Shown here: piece by piece, positions 46,874-60,300 of the stretch
Layout: each line of letters begins with the position of its first letter
Numbering within the stretch: the first letter of the stretch is position 1
NCBI RefSeq assembly: GCF_029227915.1
Contig: NC_079883.1
Location: 20,648,001 to 20,712,000 of the forward strand
Reading direction: 5' to 3'
Length of the DNA stretch: 64,000 nt
Source: Hydractinia symbiolongicarpus
Lineage: Eukaryota; Cnidaria; Hydrozoa; Anthoathecata; Hydractiniidae
Made by a program: the position numbers and the translations under genes
Notes under the pieces: model-generated
Told to the model about the DNA's origin: nothing
The model's database searches: none
What the model saw: the letters and a program-made list of their open reading frames with translations, nothing else

Positions 46874-47961
46874 CACATTTTAATTTCCATTAATGTTTTC
46901 GTTATGTTCTAATTTGAGACTGAAATTGTACACTATCTTGTTCATGAAGTTATTCAGTGGAGAACATTTTATTATCTTCTTTATAGCTGTATTCTGTTCA
47001 AAGTGGTAGTTAAATCGCGTTGTGTTAGAAATGCATATAATAGAGATATACGTGGAATATGTACGCTGGGCATAAATTTGATGACTGAAACATGTACAAT
47101 GCCAAAACCCCTAGGTTTTTCCACTGGCTAAGGACATCTCGTTGATGCTCTACACAGAAAAGTTTGGATGTGTAGTATCACAGAATTAGTTGCTTTGAAT
47201 AACAACGTGAATATAACAATTGATATTATAATATTAGGCTTTATTTTTAACATTGTATATACTACACAATTTTTTTACAAGAAAAACAATCTTAAGAAAC
47301 ACGAGACTGAGATTATAGGTATTTTCACCTTTTAACTTAATTACTTAATTTTTTAAAAAATGTCAGGTCTATAAATTTTCAGACCAACTCTATAATAGTT
47401 AAGAAACAAACTAAATTCAAAAGTTTTTTCAAAAATGTGGTTTTTTTTTTTTAATCATAAAATTGAAGGGTTTCTCTAGTGTGTTAGATTTTTAACCAGA
47501 TATATTGTAGATTTTTTTAGCATAGACTTAAAGAATAATATATATCTTTTTATTTAAAGTTTCGATTATAATTTATTATAATCTTTATTTACCACTGTCT
47601 TTTTTTTTCTAATAATGGTACTCACTCAACAAATGTTCATTTCTTTAAAGTCTCTTTAAGTGACCTGCTGAGCAAGATGGAGAATAAAATTATGCTCTCA
47701 AAAAGTGAAAGTTTTTTGAAATCAAAATTATAATTTTACACTTTGATTGTCTATAAGTATTTGATTGAAGTAGCTGAACAAAATTTTTTAACTCGAATTA
47801 ATTTATTTATGCTTTTTCGCTCCTGTGTTGCTTTGTTACTTTTTTATACCACTCTGTTGTCGTTGCTGTGCTTTTAATTCATCATTTTGCTTTATTCGCG
47901 CTAAAAATTGTTACTATTTCTTCTTTTAGTTATTAAACCAAATAAAAGTTAACATAAAAAC

Positions 47962-49347
47962 ATGAAGTGCATTTTACCAGGACGATGCGTAAAGTTATTT
48001 GGTCGATCAATACATTGCTTGTCACGTATCGGTGACGAATTGTTTTTCGAAGCTTTAAAAGACGGTTTAGCTTTACGCACTGTCAATTCTTCTCGATCAG
48101 CATACGCATGTTTTGTTTTTTCCAGAGCGTTTTTTCACGAGTACGACCAAGGTTGTGAAGACATTGAAAACTCGAACCCTGCAGAAGTACTGAAATGTAA
48201 ACTCACAATGAAATCTTGTTTAGCGATATTCAAGTCATTACCTACTATAGAGAAGACTGTGGAACAGTGCAAGATCACCTTTCAACCGAACGAATGTAGA
48301 CTGGTATTCACGTTATATTGCAGACATGGTATCACGAAAACACACAATTTGACCTTTCAAGAGTGTGAAAGTTTGCAGGCTGTGTTTTCGAAGGAACTTT
48401 GCCCAAATCTTATCATAGCACAGTCAAAAGTTTTACTAGACACTGTGATGAATTTTCCGAACAGCTGCGAAGAGATCTCGATGTCTGTTTGCCCGCAGGC
48501 TGTAAAAGTACGCAATTTTGTTGATGATGAACCGGACCCTACAAAAGTTGTTCATACAGAAATGACTTTAGTACCAGAAGAGTTCGACAACTTCCAAATT
48601 GGGATAGACACTCAAGTGACTTTTTGTTTAAAAGAACTGCGAGCTATTTTAGCTTTTAGTGAATTTGTTAACCAACCATTAGCTATTCATTTTGAACACT
48701 CTGGCAAACCTATTGTGTTTGCGTTGGACAATGATGAGTTGTACGAAGGAAATTTCGTAATGGCGACACTCTCTGAAAACGAATCACAAACCCAACAGAG
48801 TCAACTTGCAACGGACGCTACCAACACGAAACAAACGCAGGAAAAATTTTCTTCGCAAAAGCACAAGTCTAACACAATTAGTAACGACAATAATCTTAGA
48901 AAAAAAAAACATGAAAAACTTATAAGCAAAAGCCCCGAACAAACTGTTCCGAATGAAGAAGAAATAGTTTGCAATAAATCTAAACGGGCGAAAATTAGCA
49001 CTGTCGACAATACAACTGAAAATATTGGGAATGATTTCTTTACAGACTCCTTTCCTTACAAAGACATGCTTAAAAGCCCCGAACACAATTCCACACAAAG
49101 AAAAAGACAAAATCTAGCAAAACCTTTCTCGCAGTTGAACACTTCCATCCTGAGAAATAATACTCAATCAAAAGACGTTAGTAAAATTGATTTAACGGTC
49201 GATGAGGAGAACGAAGTGCTGATGAGTACACCTCCTCCTAACAGAACTAAAAAGAGTGTCATTTTTTTTGGGAGCGACGAGAAGGAAGCTAACAAGACAG
49301 TCAATGCTGTATTACTGGCAGCAGACACGGATAGCGAAGATGATTAA
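47962..49347 (+). CDS. RAD9: RAD9, subunit of the 9-1-1 DNA-damage checkpoint clamp, 461 aa
   Basis: The first ~275 residues match metazoan RAD9A along the whole PCNA-like clamp region: start MKCILPGRCVKLFGRSIHCL, then LALRTVNSSRSAYACFVFSR (about 37-56), KTHNLTFQECESLQAVF (about 126-142) and VTFCLKELRAILAFSEFVNQ (about 217-236). The clamp part ends at NFVMATLSENE. The C-terminal ~185 residues form the usual disordered, Ser/Thr-rich tail, with SP/TP sites and basic clusters. The tail ends LLAADTDSEDD, which resembles the acidic casein-kinase-2 site that binds TOPBP1 in vertebrates. With HUS1 and RAD1 it forms a ring loaded at damaged DNA to activate ATR. The coding region has no introns, unlike vertebrate RAD9A. 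A CTTCTTTTAG acceptor at 47928-47929, about 32 bp before the ATG, suggests a 5' UTR intron or trans-splicing. Length is slightly above the human 391 because of the longer tail. Confidence 0.93.
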   Translation: MKCILPGRCVKLFGRSIHCLSRIGDELFFEALKDGLALRTVNSSRSAYACFVFSRAFFHEYDQGCEDIENSNPAEVLKCKLTMKSCLAIFKSLPTIEKTVEQCKITFQPNECRLVFTLYCRHGITKTHNLTFQECESLQAVFSKELCPNLIIAQSKVLLDTVMNFPNSCEEISMSVCPQAVKVRNFVDDEPDPTKVVHTEMTLVPEEFDNFQIGIDTQVTFCLKELRAILAFSEFVNQPLAIHFEHSGKPIVFALDNDELYEGNFVMATLSENESQTQQSQLATDATNTKQTQEKFSSQKHKSNTISNDNNLRKKKHEKLISKSPEQTVPNEEEIVCNKSKRAKISTVDNTTENIGNDFFTDSFPYKDMLKSPEHNSTQRKRQNLAKPFSQLNTSILRNNTQSKDVSKIDLTVDEENEVLMSTPPPNRTKKSVIFFGSDEKEANKTVNAVLLAADTDSEDD

Positions 49348-49626
49348 TAGTTTTTTCTTTTAGTTCGTAATGTTTGTTATCATCTGTTACAGTGTCTGTT
49401 AAAATGTGTTTGCATTGTTGAAAGAGCTCGTTGAATTGATATAGATTATCAAGCTGTTTTTTTTATTTCAGCATATAAGCACGATATTTTTAACCTTCGC
49501 TGTATATGAATCTTACATTAATACCCTTGCTTAATGGTACCAATTTTAGCTGGTACGAATTTTCGCGGATTTTCATTTACGCAAAGAAAAAAAAAAGATG
49601 TCGCCAAAATCATAAAAAAACGACCA

Positions 49627-49672
49627 AGAAAAATATTCGATAACGTATGAAAACGTTATCGAATATTTTTCT
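49627..49672. repeat. Perfect 20-bp-arm hairpin inside a larger foldback
   Basis: AGAAAAATATTCGATAACGT, a 6-base loop ATGAAA, then the exact reverse complement. The surroundings (about 49533-49790) also show weak inverted similarity: AATGGTACCAATTTT on the left and AAAACCAATACCATT on the right. It is probably the core of a small foldback MITE downstream of RAD9. Confidence 0.75.
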
Positions 49673-50917
49673 ACCATTAAATCATTACTGAAAATGAATA
49701 CCGGTAAAAATTTTTGCATTGATATCCATTGATAGCAAATTATTTTTTGACCTGCGAAATTATTTATCCTCGAGAAAACCAATACCATTGAGGTAAGTGT
49801 GCGTACTTTTGTAATATAGTCTATTCCAGATTACTCAATTAGACAAAAACTGTGCATTATTGTTGAAGACAAAACATTAAAATTGGATGAGTCTCTTTGA
49901 AACGTAAAAACAAGTTATGGGAATTTTGTCCAGAGTGAAAAAATATGCTTAAATAGTTTGCAAAATAATGTGGGAAAATTTGATAGTGAGCTAAAATGGC
50001 ATTTTTAGGGTTAATTTTGGCGATTCGAAAATCTTGTTTAATTTATCGTATATTTAATTTGGTGAGTGATAAAAACGCGGTATTGTTTTCTTGAAAATTG
50101 AGTCATTTAGCCTTCCTTTGTTGCCTCCAAAGAAAAAAAATGAACACATTCGTGCATTCATTACACGAAACCAGCTTTGATACGTTCATACATGAATTTC
50201 TTCGCATTTTTATATTCCCCTGAATTAGACTTCTTTATTTGCATTGACTAACGAAGTATCGTTTACTGCGAGACCAGGTTTTGTTCGAAAATCGACAAAA
50301 AACTTCAAGAAAGTCGAAAAGACAAGACAGGTGAGGTGAGGTAAAAATATACTCTATTTCTTCTTTTGACACGACACATAGAATTAGAATAACTGTTCAA
50401 CTTGATGTATGTTACTTCTTAACTACTTGATAGCGTTAAACAATTAAAGCAATCACGTAGCTGACGGTGATGTTGATGTCTATGGAAATTTGTTTCATGT
50501 ATCCATGTTTTTTCAGATAATAGTTAGGACAGGCGTGAAAAAATTTCTCACACTCATGTCCTATACCACCAGAAGAAGAAGAAAATACAAGGGCTGTAAA
50601 TCCTATTGCTACAGACTTTCTTCTTTTTGGGGGTTAGCACTTTTACTGACTGATTTCTGTAAATCCTTAGATGAGGTTTATTTGTATTTTGAATTCACCA
50701 ATTTTTAACAAATAGCTGCCTGAATATACAAAGTTTTCAGTTAATTTTTTTTAAAACGATTTGAGATTTAAACTATGGATTTTATCACGGCAAATGCATA
50801 ATGGACATGACATTGGTCTAATTCTGCGCTGTTATTCATATTTATTAGGGTAAAATCATTACAGAGATAAGACACATGTTGACGGCAAATCCATGCTAAA
50901 TTTAAAATATTTGACTA

Positions 50918-51413
50918 CCGTAAATGATCGATTAAGTCCCCGGGGGTTTATTTGCCAAAATGGGTTTTGAGGGAGGGGGCTTATTCGGTAGGGGAGGGGG
51001 TAAATGGGAGGGGGGCTTATAAAATTATGCAAAAATCTAGTGTGCTAAAAATAACGATTTTAATAGTAAAAACAAACACTAATCGATCTTTATATAATGG
51101 TTGGAAAGAGAAAAAAGGGAAGTCGGACTTGTTGTTCCAGCAAAGTATTTTGCTTTGACAGGGAGCAAGATATTCGGAAATATATTGTTCAACAAGTGGG
51201 AAAAGAAAAGAAAGAAAAACCCCCTAACTTTGAATTGGATATTATAACCACGAGTGTTATTAATACCTCAACCTGCGAAATAAATACCATTTAATCAATT
51301 GTTTATAGTAGTATTCGGGAGTGGGGGCTTATTTGTCAAAATGGGTTTTGGGGGAGCGGGCTTATTCGGGATGGACGTTATTCGGGAGTGGGGGCTTAAT
51401 CGATCATTTACGG
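50918..51413. mobile_element. MITE with TA target duplication
   Basis: The left end CCGTAAATGATCGATTAAGT and the reverse-complemented right end CCGTAAATGATCGATTAAGC match over 19 of 20 bp. TA lies on each side (50916-50917 and 51414-51415). Subterminal G-rich segments with GGGGCTTATTCGG-like units occur near both ends in direct orientation. The TA duplication suggests Tc1/mariner-type mobilisation. There is no transposase; the open frames inside are incidental. Confidence 0.75.
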
Positions 51414-51999
51414 TATACGCCAAATTAAAAAAATTAGCCAATTATTTTGATTAAGTAAATTTTTGTAAAATGATCGATGCTGAATGAACACGTCTTTTAT
51501 TTCTGAGTATGATTGTCAAGAATAACATTTACAATTTTCGATTCGCTCCTTTAATCTACGTCAAGTGCTTGTTCCAAATTTTTTTCTTACCAAATTATGG
51601 CAAAGCGAAGTATGTTACTAATCTCATGCAGACATTCAAAACTGCGATTTGACTTTCTCAAAGTTGTTTAAAGTGAAAAGTAATGAAAAGGTAAAAAGTT
51701 GGTTTTGATAGCTTCGTTTATTTGACAGAATTTTATAAATTTAAAAGAATGTTTAACTAATCTTTGAAACAAAAGAATATCTCGGCAGTAAGTTGAACAA
51801 ATTTGTCATACATTTTTTTCCTTTAGTTGTAAGACAAAAAAACGCCGCAACTATTGACCAAATTCTCACAAAGTGACAAACTTCTTTACAGACCATTCAC
51901 TTTTTTCTTTAACATTTTTTGTTAAGTTTTGCTTTATCTTTTTTTTGTCCCTAGTTTGCATGTTCTTTAAAAATGTTACCTTAAGTCAATTAATTTTCA

Positions 52000-52410
52000 A
52001 ATTTCGCAAATTTTATTCATATTCGCGAAAATAAATAACCACGAAATTACTAGAAACGATTTATTCGCTTCGCGAAACTTTCAAGTAAGGATTTTTCTCT
52101 AGTTTTTCTCAGTAACTTTTCTTTTTTGTAGTTGATAAAAATAATGGCCAGCCTCTGTGATATGAGCAAATTTGATTAATCTAAATAAATAGGCGTAAAA
52201 TAAATGAAGATTTCCAGATAATACTAAATTCGTGACAACCATTCTTCAAAAAAACCTTAAAATGTTCATTCGCGAAAAAAAACTTTGCGAAATATTTCGC
52301 GAAAAACATGATTTCCATAAATCGCGGAAGTTTATAATACATAGTTCATCTTTTTTGTTATGCCCATAAATTCGCGATAATCGGGCAACTTGCGAAAGTT
52401 TCTACCTTTG
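52000..52410. repeat. TTCGCGAA-rich degraded repeat
   Basis: It is dense in TTCGCGAA, TTTCGCAAA, GCGAAACTTT and GCGAAAGTTTCTACC, in both orientations. This is the same vocabulary as 470-910 and the MITE at 55103. Likely overlapping remnants of that MITE family. Confidence 0.5.
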
Positions 52411-52586
52411 AATTAATTTATCTCTTCCCTCGTGTTCAGGGCATTTTGCCTTTTTAATTCCGTAATAACGGCTCAGGGCTCTAGCGACCCTGGGGACAAG
52501 AATGCTTTTATTTATATATTTTAGAAGATGTCTGCTGGCAGCTGAATACTCTCTCCCCCTTCCGCTTTTTCTACACTTCCAAGCCC

Positions 52587-54116
52587 CTATGCTTCTTTAG
52601 TTGCATTATCAGACAAAACATTTGCCACCTAGAGAAAATAAAAAGCAGAACAGTGTTGCATATTTTCGGTTTTTATCAAAGCATTTACATATTTACATTT
52701 CATATACTCTTGTTACCATTCTATATTCCCATAATAATGCGATCAGCCTAAAAAATAAATCAATGATTGTATTTAAGTATAAATACAACTTAAAGGGTGA
52801 AGATTGTTTTCCAAAGAAACTTTTGAAGTTCAGCTTTACTGCAAAATTTTCGCATTTTTGGGAAAATAGTTGTTCTACTTTACAATTAGACTAGTCTTAT
52901 ACATTTTTTCCTATAGCAGCGGAATTCTTAGAGACCATTTTCTAATTGGTACACTTTGCGAGAAAATTTTTGCAAATTTTCCAAAAACCGCAGAAGTTTT
53001 TACCGCAAACACTTTCTTTTCTTGAAGTAACACAACCTCTAGTAGAGAAGGCAACAGATTTTCATATCGTATTTTGTATGACTTCTGAATTTGACAACAA
53101 GCTTACCTCTTCTCTCGAAATGTTTGCAATATTTCCATAAATCATAGCCATCGTTTCTGGCAATAAAACCTTCATCACATAATCAAAATACTAAAAAGTA
53201 AAGGTGGAAAAATAAAACTACAATGGCCGAAATTACAAAAATATCTCGCGAAAAAAAGCTTATTAATGAAGTGACGAAGATCTTCTGACGCAATATGCGT
53301 TAGGGCAGCTGGAACTGTTGTAATTCACACACTACTTTATACAGTACAAGATTTGGCGGAGATGGTGAGTGGGAGAACAGTCAGCTTGTTATAATAAGGT
53401 TTTAGTTTTAGTCTCCACTACGCGCACTTTAAATGCAGTGTTGTCAGCCCATTGGTTTTATTTCCTGACAGCAAACCGGCTTATTTAAAAGTTGAGCAAT
53501 AATGTACGTATCTCTGGCGGGAATGTAACATATTTACGGTTCGAGGCGAGGAAGGGCCAGTTGTTGGGATAGAATCTCCAAGGACATTAAACTTCCCGTT
53601 ACTTACTTACATTTCTTATTTAGAAACATGTGAAAAAGAAGAAGACGCAACAGTTTTACCTTTCCATGTGACGTACAGAACATTTTCATGAGGTGTTGAA
53701 GAACGACGTCAACTTGTTTTTCTGTAAACAAACCAAAAGCGACTTGCATGTTCAAACAACCTGTAGAGCGAAAGAGAATATTAAGTGGCGTCCTAAGATG
53801 ATCTTCGTGGACGGAAGAAAGAACGTTAATTTTTTTCTATCAACATCACACAAATTAACAACACACAAGCAAAATATACTTTATAATGTCAAATGGAAAC
53901 TTTAAGCAAAGTGGTTACATAAAATATAGGCAAAGTGGACATAAAAACTGTCAAAATCATCACTACCTTTTTCTTTCCCACCTTTTTTAAATTGATCGTG
54001 TCTCTCACATTGCGTCTAAAGGAAATTGATACATCTACAACGCACAGTTCAAAATAAAACTCTACAATGAACAAAGTTTTCTGTAAATTTATGACCTTTT
54101 TCTCCATCAGGAGACT
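52587..54116 (-). CDS. Small unknown gene (5 exons, about 82 aa) or alternative 3' exons of the SLX4IP-like gene
   Basis: Exons 54096-54116, 53967-54015, 53660-53721, 53107-53190 and 52587-52628 have GT/AG borders and consistent phases (0,1,0,0). Read from an ATG at 54107, the product is about 82 residues. It has a charged start (MEKKTQCERHDQFKKGGKEK), then helical VDVVLQHLMKMFCTSHGK and YFDYVMKVLLPETMAMIYGN, ending in VANVLSDNATKEA. The middle weakly recalls the C-terminal helical block (V(L)LPEAIxxxI) of PWWP3 proteins, but no PWWP domain is present. The first exon is also open upstream of the ATG. It is phase-compatible with the exon at 54955-55039, so these could be alternative last exons of the neighbouring gene. 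Function unknown. Confidence 0.45.
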
Positions 54117-54307
54117 CTATAAGGAAACGTTCGGACGGTTTACTTTAAAGGGCCTAAACTAGGAAAGTAATTAGATTTTGAGGTTAATTACGTGCATTTT
54201 TAAATTTTTGCGAATCTCTCAGAAAAGGAAAATAAAATTATGGAAATTGAATTTTGAGGAAACAAAACAAAATACTCATTAATATTGTATTTTTTAAATA
54301 AAAGATG

Positions 54308-57300
54308 TTAATTCCTGCCTTCTTCTTCGTCATCACACTCGTCCTGTATTTTTTGAATTGCATCCACTTTCCACATCTAAAATTTTGCAGGTGATCGGTA
54401 TTCTTCATTTCGCAGGAATAAAATTTTATAAGACACTCTAAACCGCGAAATGTAGCTCTAGCAAAATTTAGTTTTATTAAATTATAAATTAATTAAAAAA
54501 TATAAACAATAAAACTTTTCTATAGAAAAATCACTGTAAAAGAGTGACTGAACAGGGTGGTTGTTCCGAAGAGAGTTTTTAGAAAGTGAGAGTAACCAAC
54601 CACATAGGTACTCGTCTCTTACACAAATATACACAACTTAGCTGAGATAAAATCTTTAGCATGTTAAAACTCCACACCGTGAATCAATTTTTTTTGCTAA
54701 ATTTGGCACAATTTTTAGGATTTGAGGACCTTAAAAAATAAAAACATATTGTTTTATCCTGATTTGCCCTAACTTTCACCAAGAGATTCAAAATTAATAA
54801 AAAATTACCAAGTTGAAAATTTGAATATCTGAAAACAAATATTCATTTTTTTAGCCGGATGATAACTGCAATAGAGGGCAAAATTGATCAAAGTTTCAAA
54901 ATTACAAAATAGGTCAGAGTGAAGAACAAGACTAAGAGGTAAAGCCTTACTTACATTTCCAGTAAAAATGTTTTTGATGTCATCATCTAACAAAGACACG
55001 AGATCGCCTATTTCTTTAAGAGTCAAGGCGTGGATTTTACTAGAAGAAAATCGAGCTGATAATAATGAAAGTTAACGTAACACGAACACAAAGGTACTTT
55101 AATTGGAGAAACTTTCGCGAGAAAAAAAATCGCGAAATTTTTGGATAAACTTTCGCGAATGAAGAAATTTGGAAAATTTTGCGAGATTAACTTTCGCGAA
55201 TGAAAAAACCCATAAATTTTTGCGAGATTAACTTTTGCGAACAAGGATTTTTCTTTCAAGTTTTCTTTCTTGAAATAAGATTTCTAAGTATTTTGTGTGT
55301 TTTTGGTAAAAAATGATAAAATAGCTTACTGGATAAACTTTCGCGAATGAAGAAACCCGCACATTTTCGCGAGATAAACTTTCGCGAAAATGGCAAAAAA
55401 TCGCGAATTCGCGAAAGTTTCTCTCGCGATAGTTTCTCCAATTAAAATTGTAATTTTGCCATTTTACATTATTGAATGAAAATGCTATGACTATAAAGCT
55501 TAACCGACCAATGTAGAAGATGGGATTTGACAACAAAGAATTAATGCTGGCATCATCACCTTTATTTTAAATTACGATTTTTTTCATTTCTCGTCGTTGA
55601 AATTTTGTTGCCGGCCGAGTCTTATGAATTTATATCCTCCTAACTTAACTTATTGGAGCAAATATGTCTTTTTTTATAAAACCCTATGTTAGAAGGGTTT
55701 AAACGAAAAAAAAATTATTTTTCAGAAAAAGGATTTTCAAACTTTTTCTAGTTAGCTCGGACAAAAAATTCCACACAGAATAAAACTTTCCACAGCTTTT
55801 CGTAATAGGGAAAAAGTTTTTAAATTTTTAGGCGATATTTATCGTGTTATTGGAAATAAACCGATAAAAAATGGGTAATAAGTGCCGCGGGAAATTTAAA
55901 AAGAATACGTTTTACGTGACACGCCGACACTTCTTAAAAGTGTAAGAATTACACAAACACGTGCGGAACATATATACCTTTTGTTCTGTTGCGCAACATT
56001 CTCCTTTTCATCGACATCAGTCTCCAAATACGACATATCATCAAGTTCAACAACTGGTAAATTGTCCAAGCTCTTTTTTTTCTTACTCAACAGCTTTTCC
56101 ATTGTCATAAGTGGTTCTTTTCGATTAAAATCTTGCGTCTCATCTGCATCCTGTGATTTGCTTTCAGAAGGGCGTGACTTATTGTTTGTAAGCTGTCTTT
56201 TCTTGCTTTTTTGCAAGGTCAATCTTTTTTGTCTTTTTCTTTTTCTTGGCTGAGCGCTTTTTAATTGAACATTTTTTTGAAACTCGTCACTAGTACTCTC
56301 CTCACGCGCATGCGCTTCCACACCACGAGGTTCCGCACTGCTTAATTGTGAGTTATTTTTCGAACCAATAGAATTCTCGCTTCCAGGAGTAGGTATCAAG
56401 TTTTCTTTTGCATTGTTTTCCTCGCGTTCTATACCCGCCAGCTCAAGTATAGAAGCGTCGTGTTTTCTTACACGGAAGGAATACCCTTTAGATTTTGGTT
56501 TATGTGTATCAAATACATTTTCGGTTGATTGTTCAGAACATTCCTTCTCTCTTAAAGACTTATTTCTTTCAGTTCCACGTATTGGTGTAGGCTTTTTTCT
56601 TTTGTATATTTCAAGCTTTAGTTTTAAACTTTCTAGAGAATCAGAGTTTGCACTGTTACTAGAACCTGCGTTACATTTGATTGGATGCTTGAAAGACTCA
56701 TTACTTGGACCATCATCTGTTACGGAACGTCTTAAAATAAACGTTAAATTGTTACATTACCATTTTCAACCAACGAATAGTCAAGTATGTAACTCAACAT
56801 GACAATTTTTCTTCACGTTAAAGTTCAGTCACTAAAATAAAGACTTCAACTGGTTCCTGTCGCAGGCCGTCTAGCAAAATTTCCAATATTCTACCGATAG
56901 TCTCACGTCAGCGAAATAACTTTTAATTTTTTTTGCTCTTGAAAATCTTGTGTGCTTCGAATTGGAGGAAAACATAACCTCTTTTATGAGAAACATGATC
57001 ATTTAGTTTAGCCTGGAATTTGTTTTTTTAATAATTTCAGCCACAAAACTTTTTCTCAAAAAAACATTTTAAGACTTTTTTTGAGTTTTGAATTATGGTT
57101 ATGACACAACATTTAAATGTTTGTACAGATTTTTGGGCGTTTAAAATAGTACGAAGCACAGTACCGCAACTTCTATTAATGTGAGTGACTCAAAAACATT
57201 ACTTCTTTCTTCTGTTGTATGAAGTTGTATTTCTTAAAATCCTACTAAAAGATTTCAAATTCAAAAATGTGAAGCCTCTAAGCCTGAGGACTGGTTACTT

Positions 57301-60300
57301 ACAAAAATATGTTGTCCTGGTACCAGAAATTTTAAATCTAATTCTTAATGGAGTAATTTTTACTTACCACGCATCGAAAAGGTATTAGATTTAATTGTAT
57401 TTGATGTAAAGTTTGGTATCCAATTACCAATTTTCTTTTTCGTACAAATGCTATGTCACAATTTATTGCAACACTTTCGGATATTTTGTTTCACAACAGT
57501 TTTGTTTTCATTAGGCATATTGTCTGATTTGTTTACAGCCATTGGGCATGAAATTTAAAAAGTTCTAATTGGAAATGTAACATGTTTTGTATAAAAAGTA
57601 GAACCAAAAGTTAAGGACTAGCTTTACGACCTGAAAAATGTTTTAAAGCGCACATATTGTGTACCATCGTGTCATATCGTGGAGATTGGATTTTCATTAT
57701 GTAATAAATAAATATTTTGCGCAATAGTCCAAATGTTGTATGGTAAGTGTTTCAAACGCATTGTCAGACAGTATTATGCTTGTAGTGCGTAGTAAGACAA
57801 CAAAAAAATTCGCAAATGCTACAAAACATAGAATATCAATAATTTGGGTAAATTTATGAAATTTAATCTTTGCGAAAAAAATCTAATAACAATTACTGTA
57901 CACCAGCAATTAAACCTATCTTACATTTTCTCCAGTATTGACTTCCTGTCAGGTGAGTTATCACTGTTGGGAATGTTAGAAGCTTCTGTGTTGGACTATA
58001 GTGATAAACATGAAGAAATAGACACATGACAGGTAATGTATAATCTGTCGTTGCCAGTTCGGACAATGAGTAACCAGTTTGTACTGGTGTAGGCTTTGAT
58101 TTGTGTTTAATTCTTAATTAATTGAAGGATTTTAAGCATATTTAAGTCAATCAAAGAAGCTTTGATACTCATTTTACAGCTTACGCAAATCACTTTATGC
58201 TGATCAAGTAATGTGAATCAAAAAAACAAAATGTTTTTATTGTAAAAGAAAAAATTATTTTATCAAGAGCAAAATTTTCTGTCTAAAAATATAGTTCATA
58301 CCAGTGTGACATTCTGAAAATCACTCATGTATTTCTTCATTGCAACAATTACAGTGAGTTTTTCAGGATATAAAATAAAACTTCCATAATGGCCATCTAA
58401 AATATAAGACAACAATGGCCACACTTTGGTGATTGAAAAGAAGATGAAAATAAAAAACTTGATTTTGTGAATAATTTATATACAGTACCTGAATCCTCTG
58501 TGTGTGGTATCTTTAATCCCATCTTAAGTAACTATGAAGCAAAAATAAATGAAATTAGTGTGTTATGTGTAACATTGTAGTTTACTATCACATGACTATA
58601 TGGTAATAATTTATGGCAATAATCGACAGTACTGTACTGAAAAAAGAAATTCTAGCTCTGGCAAGGAAAAACTCACAAAATTTTGTATAATTGTATAAAT
58701 TTTAGCTGAATTCTAAGAGCAAGTAACTCTGTTGAAGCATATACATAATATTTCAGAGCTTTTAGAAGTATATACATGTACATTTTTCTGCAACCCTCTC
58801 TTTTTTCTGTGAAGCAATTACAGTTAGTTTACAATACTGTACAATATTCCTTTCCTTTTTTTACTTTTTGATTCGATGGAAGACAACAATAAACAGGATA
58901 TATCGTCACTGCATTTAATCATTTTCTAGCAACTTACTTTAGATTGTAAAAGTTAGCTTTCTATGAATGTATATCTTAATAAGCGCATACCTGCTCTTTA
59001 CGCAACAAAACCAAGTCTTTGGTCCCATAACTGTAAAACTTCAATGCCACAAGAATGTCATTCTCTGAAAAAAGTGAAATCTAGTGGTGATTAAAACGTT
59101 ATGTGAATTTGGTTTCTAAAGTAACCTTAAAAACGTGAGAGATTTTGAGGGTTTTTTTTTAACAAATCTTCTTTCCAGGACTTGTAAAAGAGTTGAAAAA
59201 TCCAGTATTTTCAATGGACCCCAGGCTGTTAAAGGCCTCTCAAACCCTGCAGCTTAAAGGATCACGCATTGATCACAAACATAATAAAAAATTTCAATTT
59301 TACTTTTGGAACTATGAAAACTGGTAGCAACCTTCGTTGAAATAATCGCTGATAAAATCAACTAGTTGCTCCCATTCTTTTTATACTGCATTGCGTGCCG
59401 CTCGTTACTTGAGATACCATTCTGCGTGACAGACAGACGTATATAGGCATTAAAATATAGATTACAAACCTTCAAATATTTGCAAGTCATTTAAAGTGGT
59501 TAATGTCTTGAAAATTCGTTGCACGATATATTGATGAAGAATATTGAGAATTGACTGAAATATAATTTACATATACACACAAAAAGAAGCTTGTTTTCAA
59601 TGAGAACAAAAGCAGGGTGGACTCAGATTTAAAAATTTATAATTTTATGAGATTTAAAAAGAATTTAGATTCCAAGCTCAAATTGTAGGTGAAAACACCA
59701 AAAAAGAATAAAAACTATATCATATTTTAGGATATTGTGCCAAAATTCAGGAGAAAATAAAGATAATACTAATAACCAAGCCTTTTTTTGAATGCCAAGG
59801 AGGCTGTTCATTTGGAATTGTGGTAATTATGGAAGTATAGTTTATTAGTCATGTTGCATGGTGAAGAAATGGTCAATTTTTGTCAAAAAACAAAAAAAGT
59901 TACTATTTGAAAAAAACAATGATGTCAACATAAACAATTTTAGAAGAAATCAATATTTTAGGTCCAAATTTTAGGTTTTTTGGAGCTTTGGGAAGGGTCT
60001 TTTTGCCTACTGAAATGCCTGTTTATTATAGCACTGCTTTAACTGAAGGGATTTTAGCAATTTATCCATAACATTGGTTGGTCACAGCAGTAAACAAATT
60101 TTTGGAAGAAAAAAATGTGACATTTTTTCTTTAACTGGTTAAAAAAAAAAGTACTACAAAATTAACTGCTGTATTTTAACTGCTGTCAACTTTGAAAATT
60201 GTACAAGACTAAAATATACTTATTGTAATTATTAAATAATATTATTAAAGAAGTTAATCAGGCGCTGCTCATGGTATTCACTCAATATTAACTCAATATT

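Noticed and set aside
47962-49347. RAD9 as a processed retrocopy
   Set aside because: There is no poly(A) tract or target duplication visible, the frame is intact, and a likely 5' splice acceptor precedes the ATG. An intron-poor native gene is simpler.
54308-54376. Exon 54308-54376 joined to the exons at 54.1-52.6 kb by a donor inside it
   Set aside because: The only internal GT candidates (gtgatg and gtgtga) are poor, and both joins produce an immediate stop.
57303-57316. 14-bp micro-exon for the SLX4IP-like gene
   Set aside because: It is phase-compatible, but the exon at 57925-57995 gives the same phase change with better splice sites and a longer open sequence.
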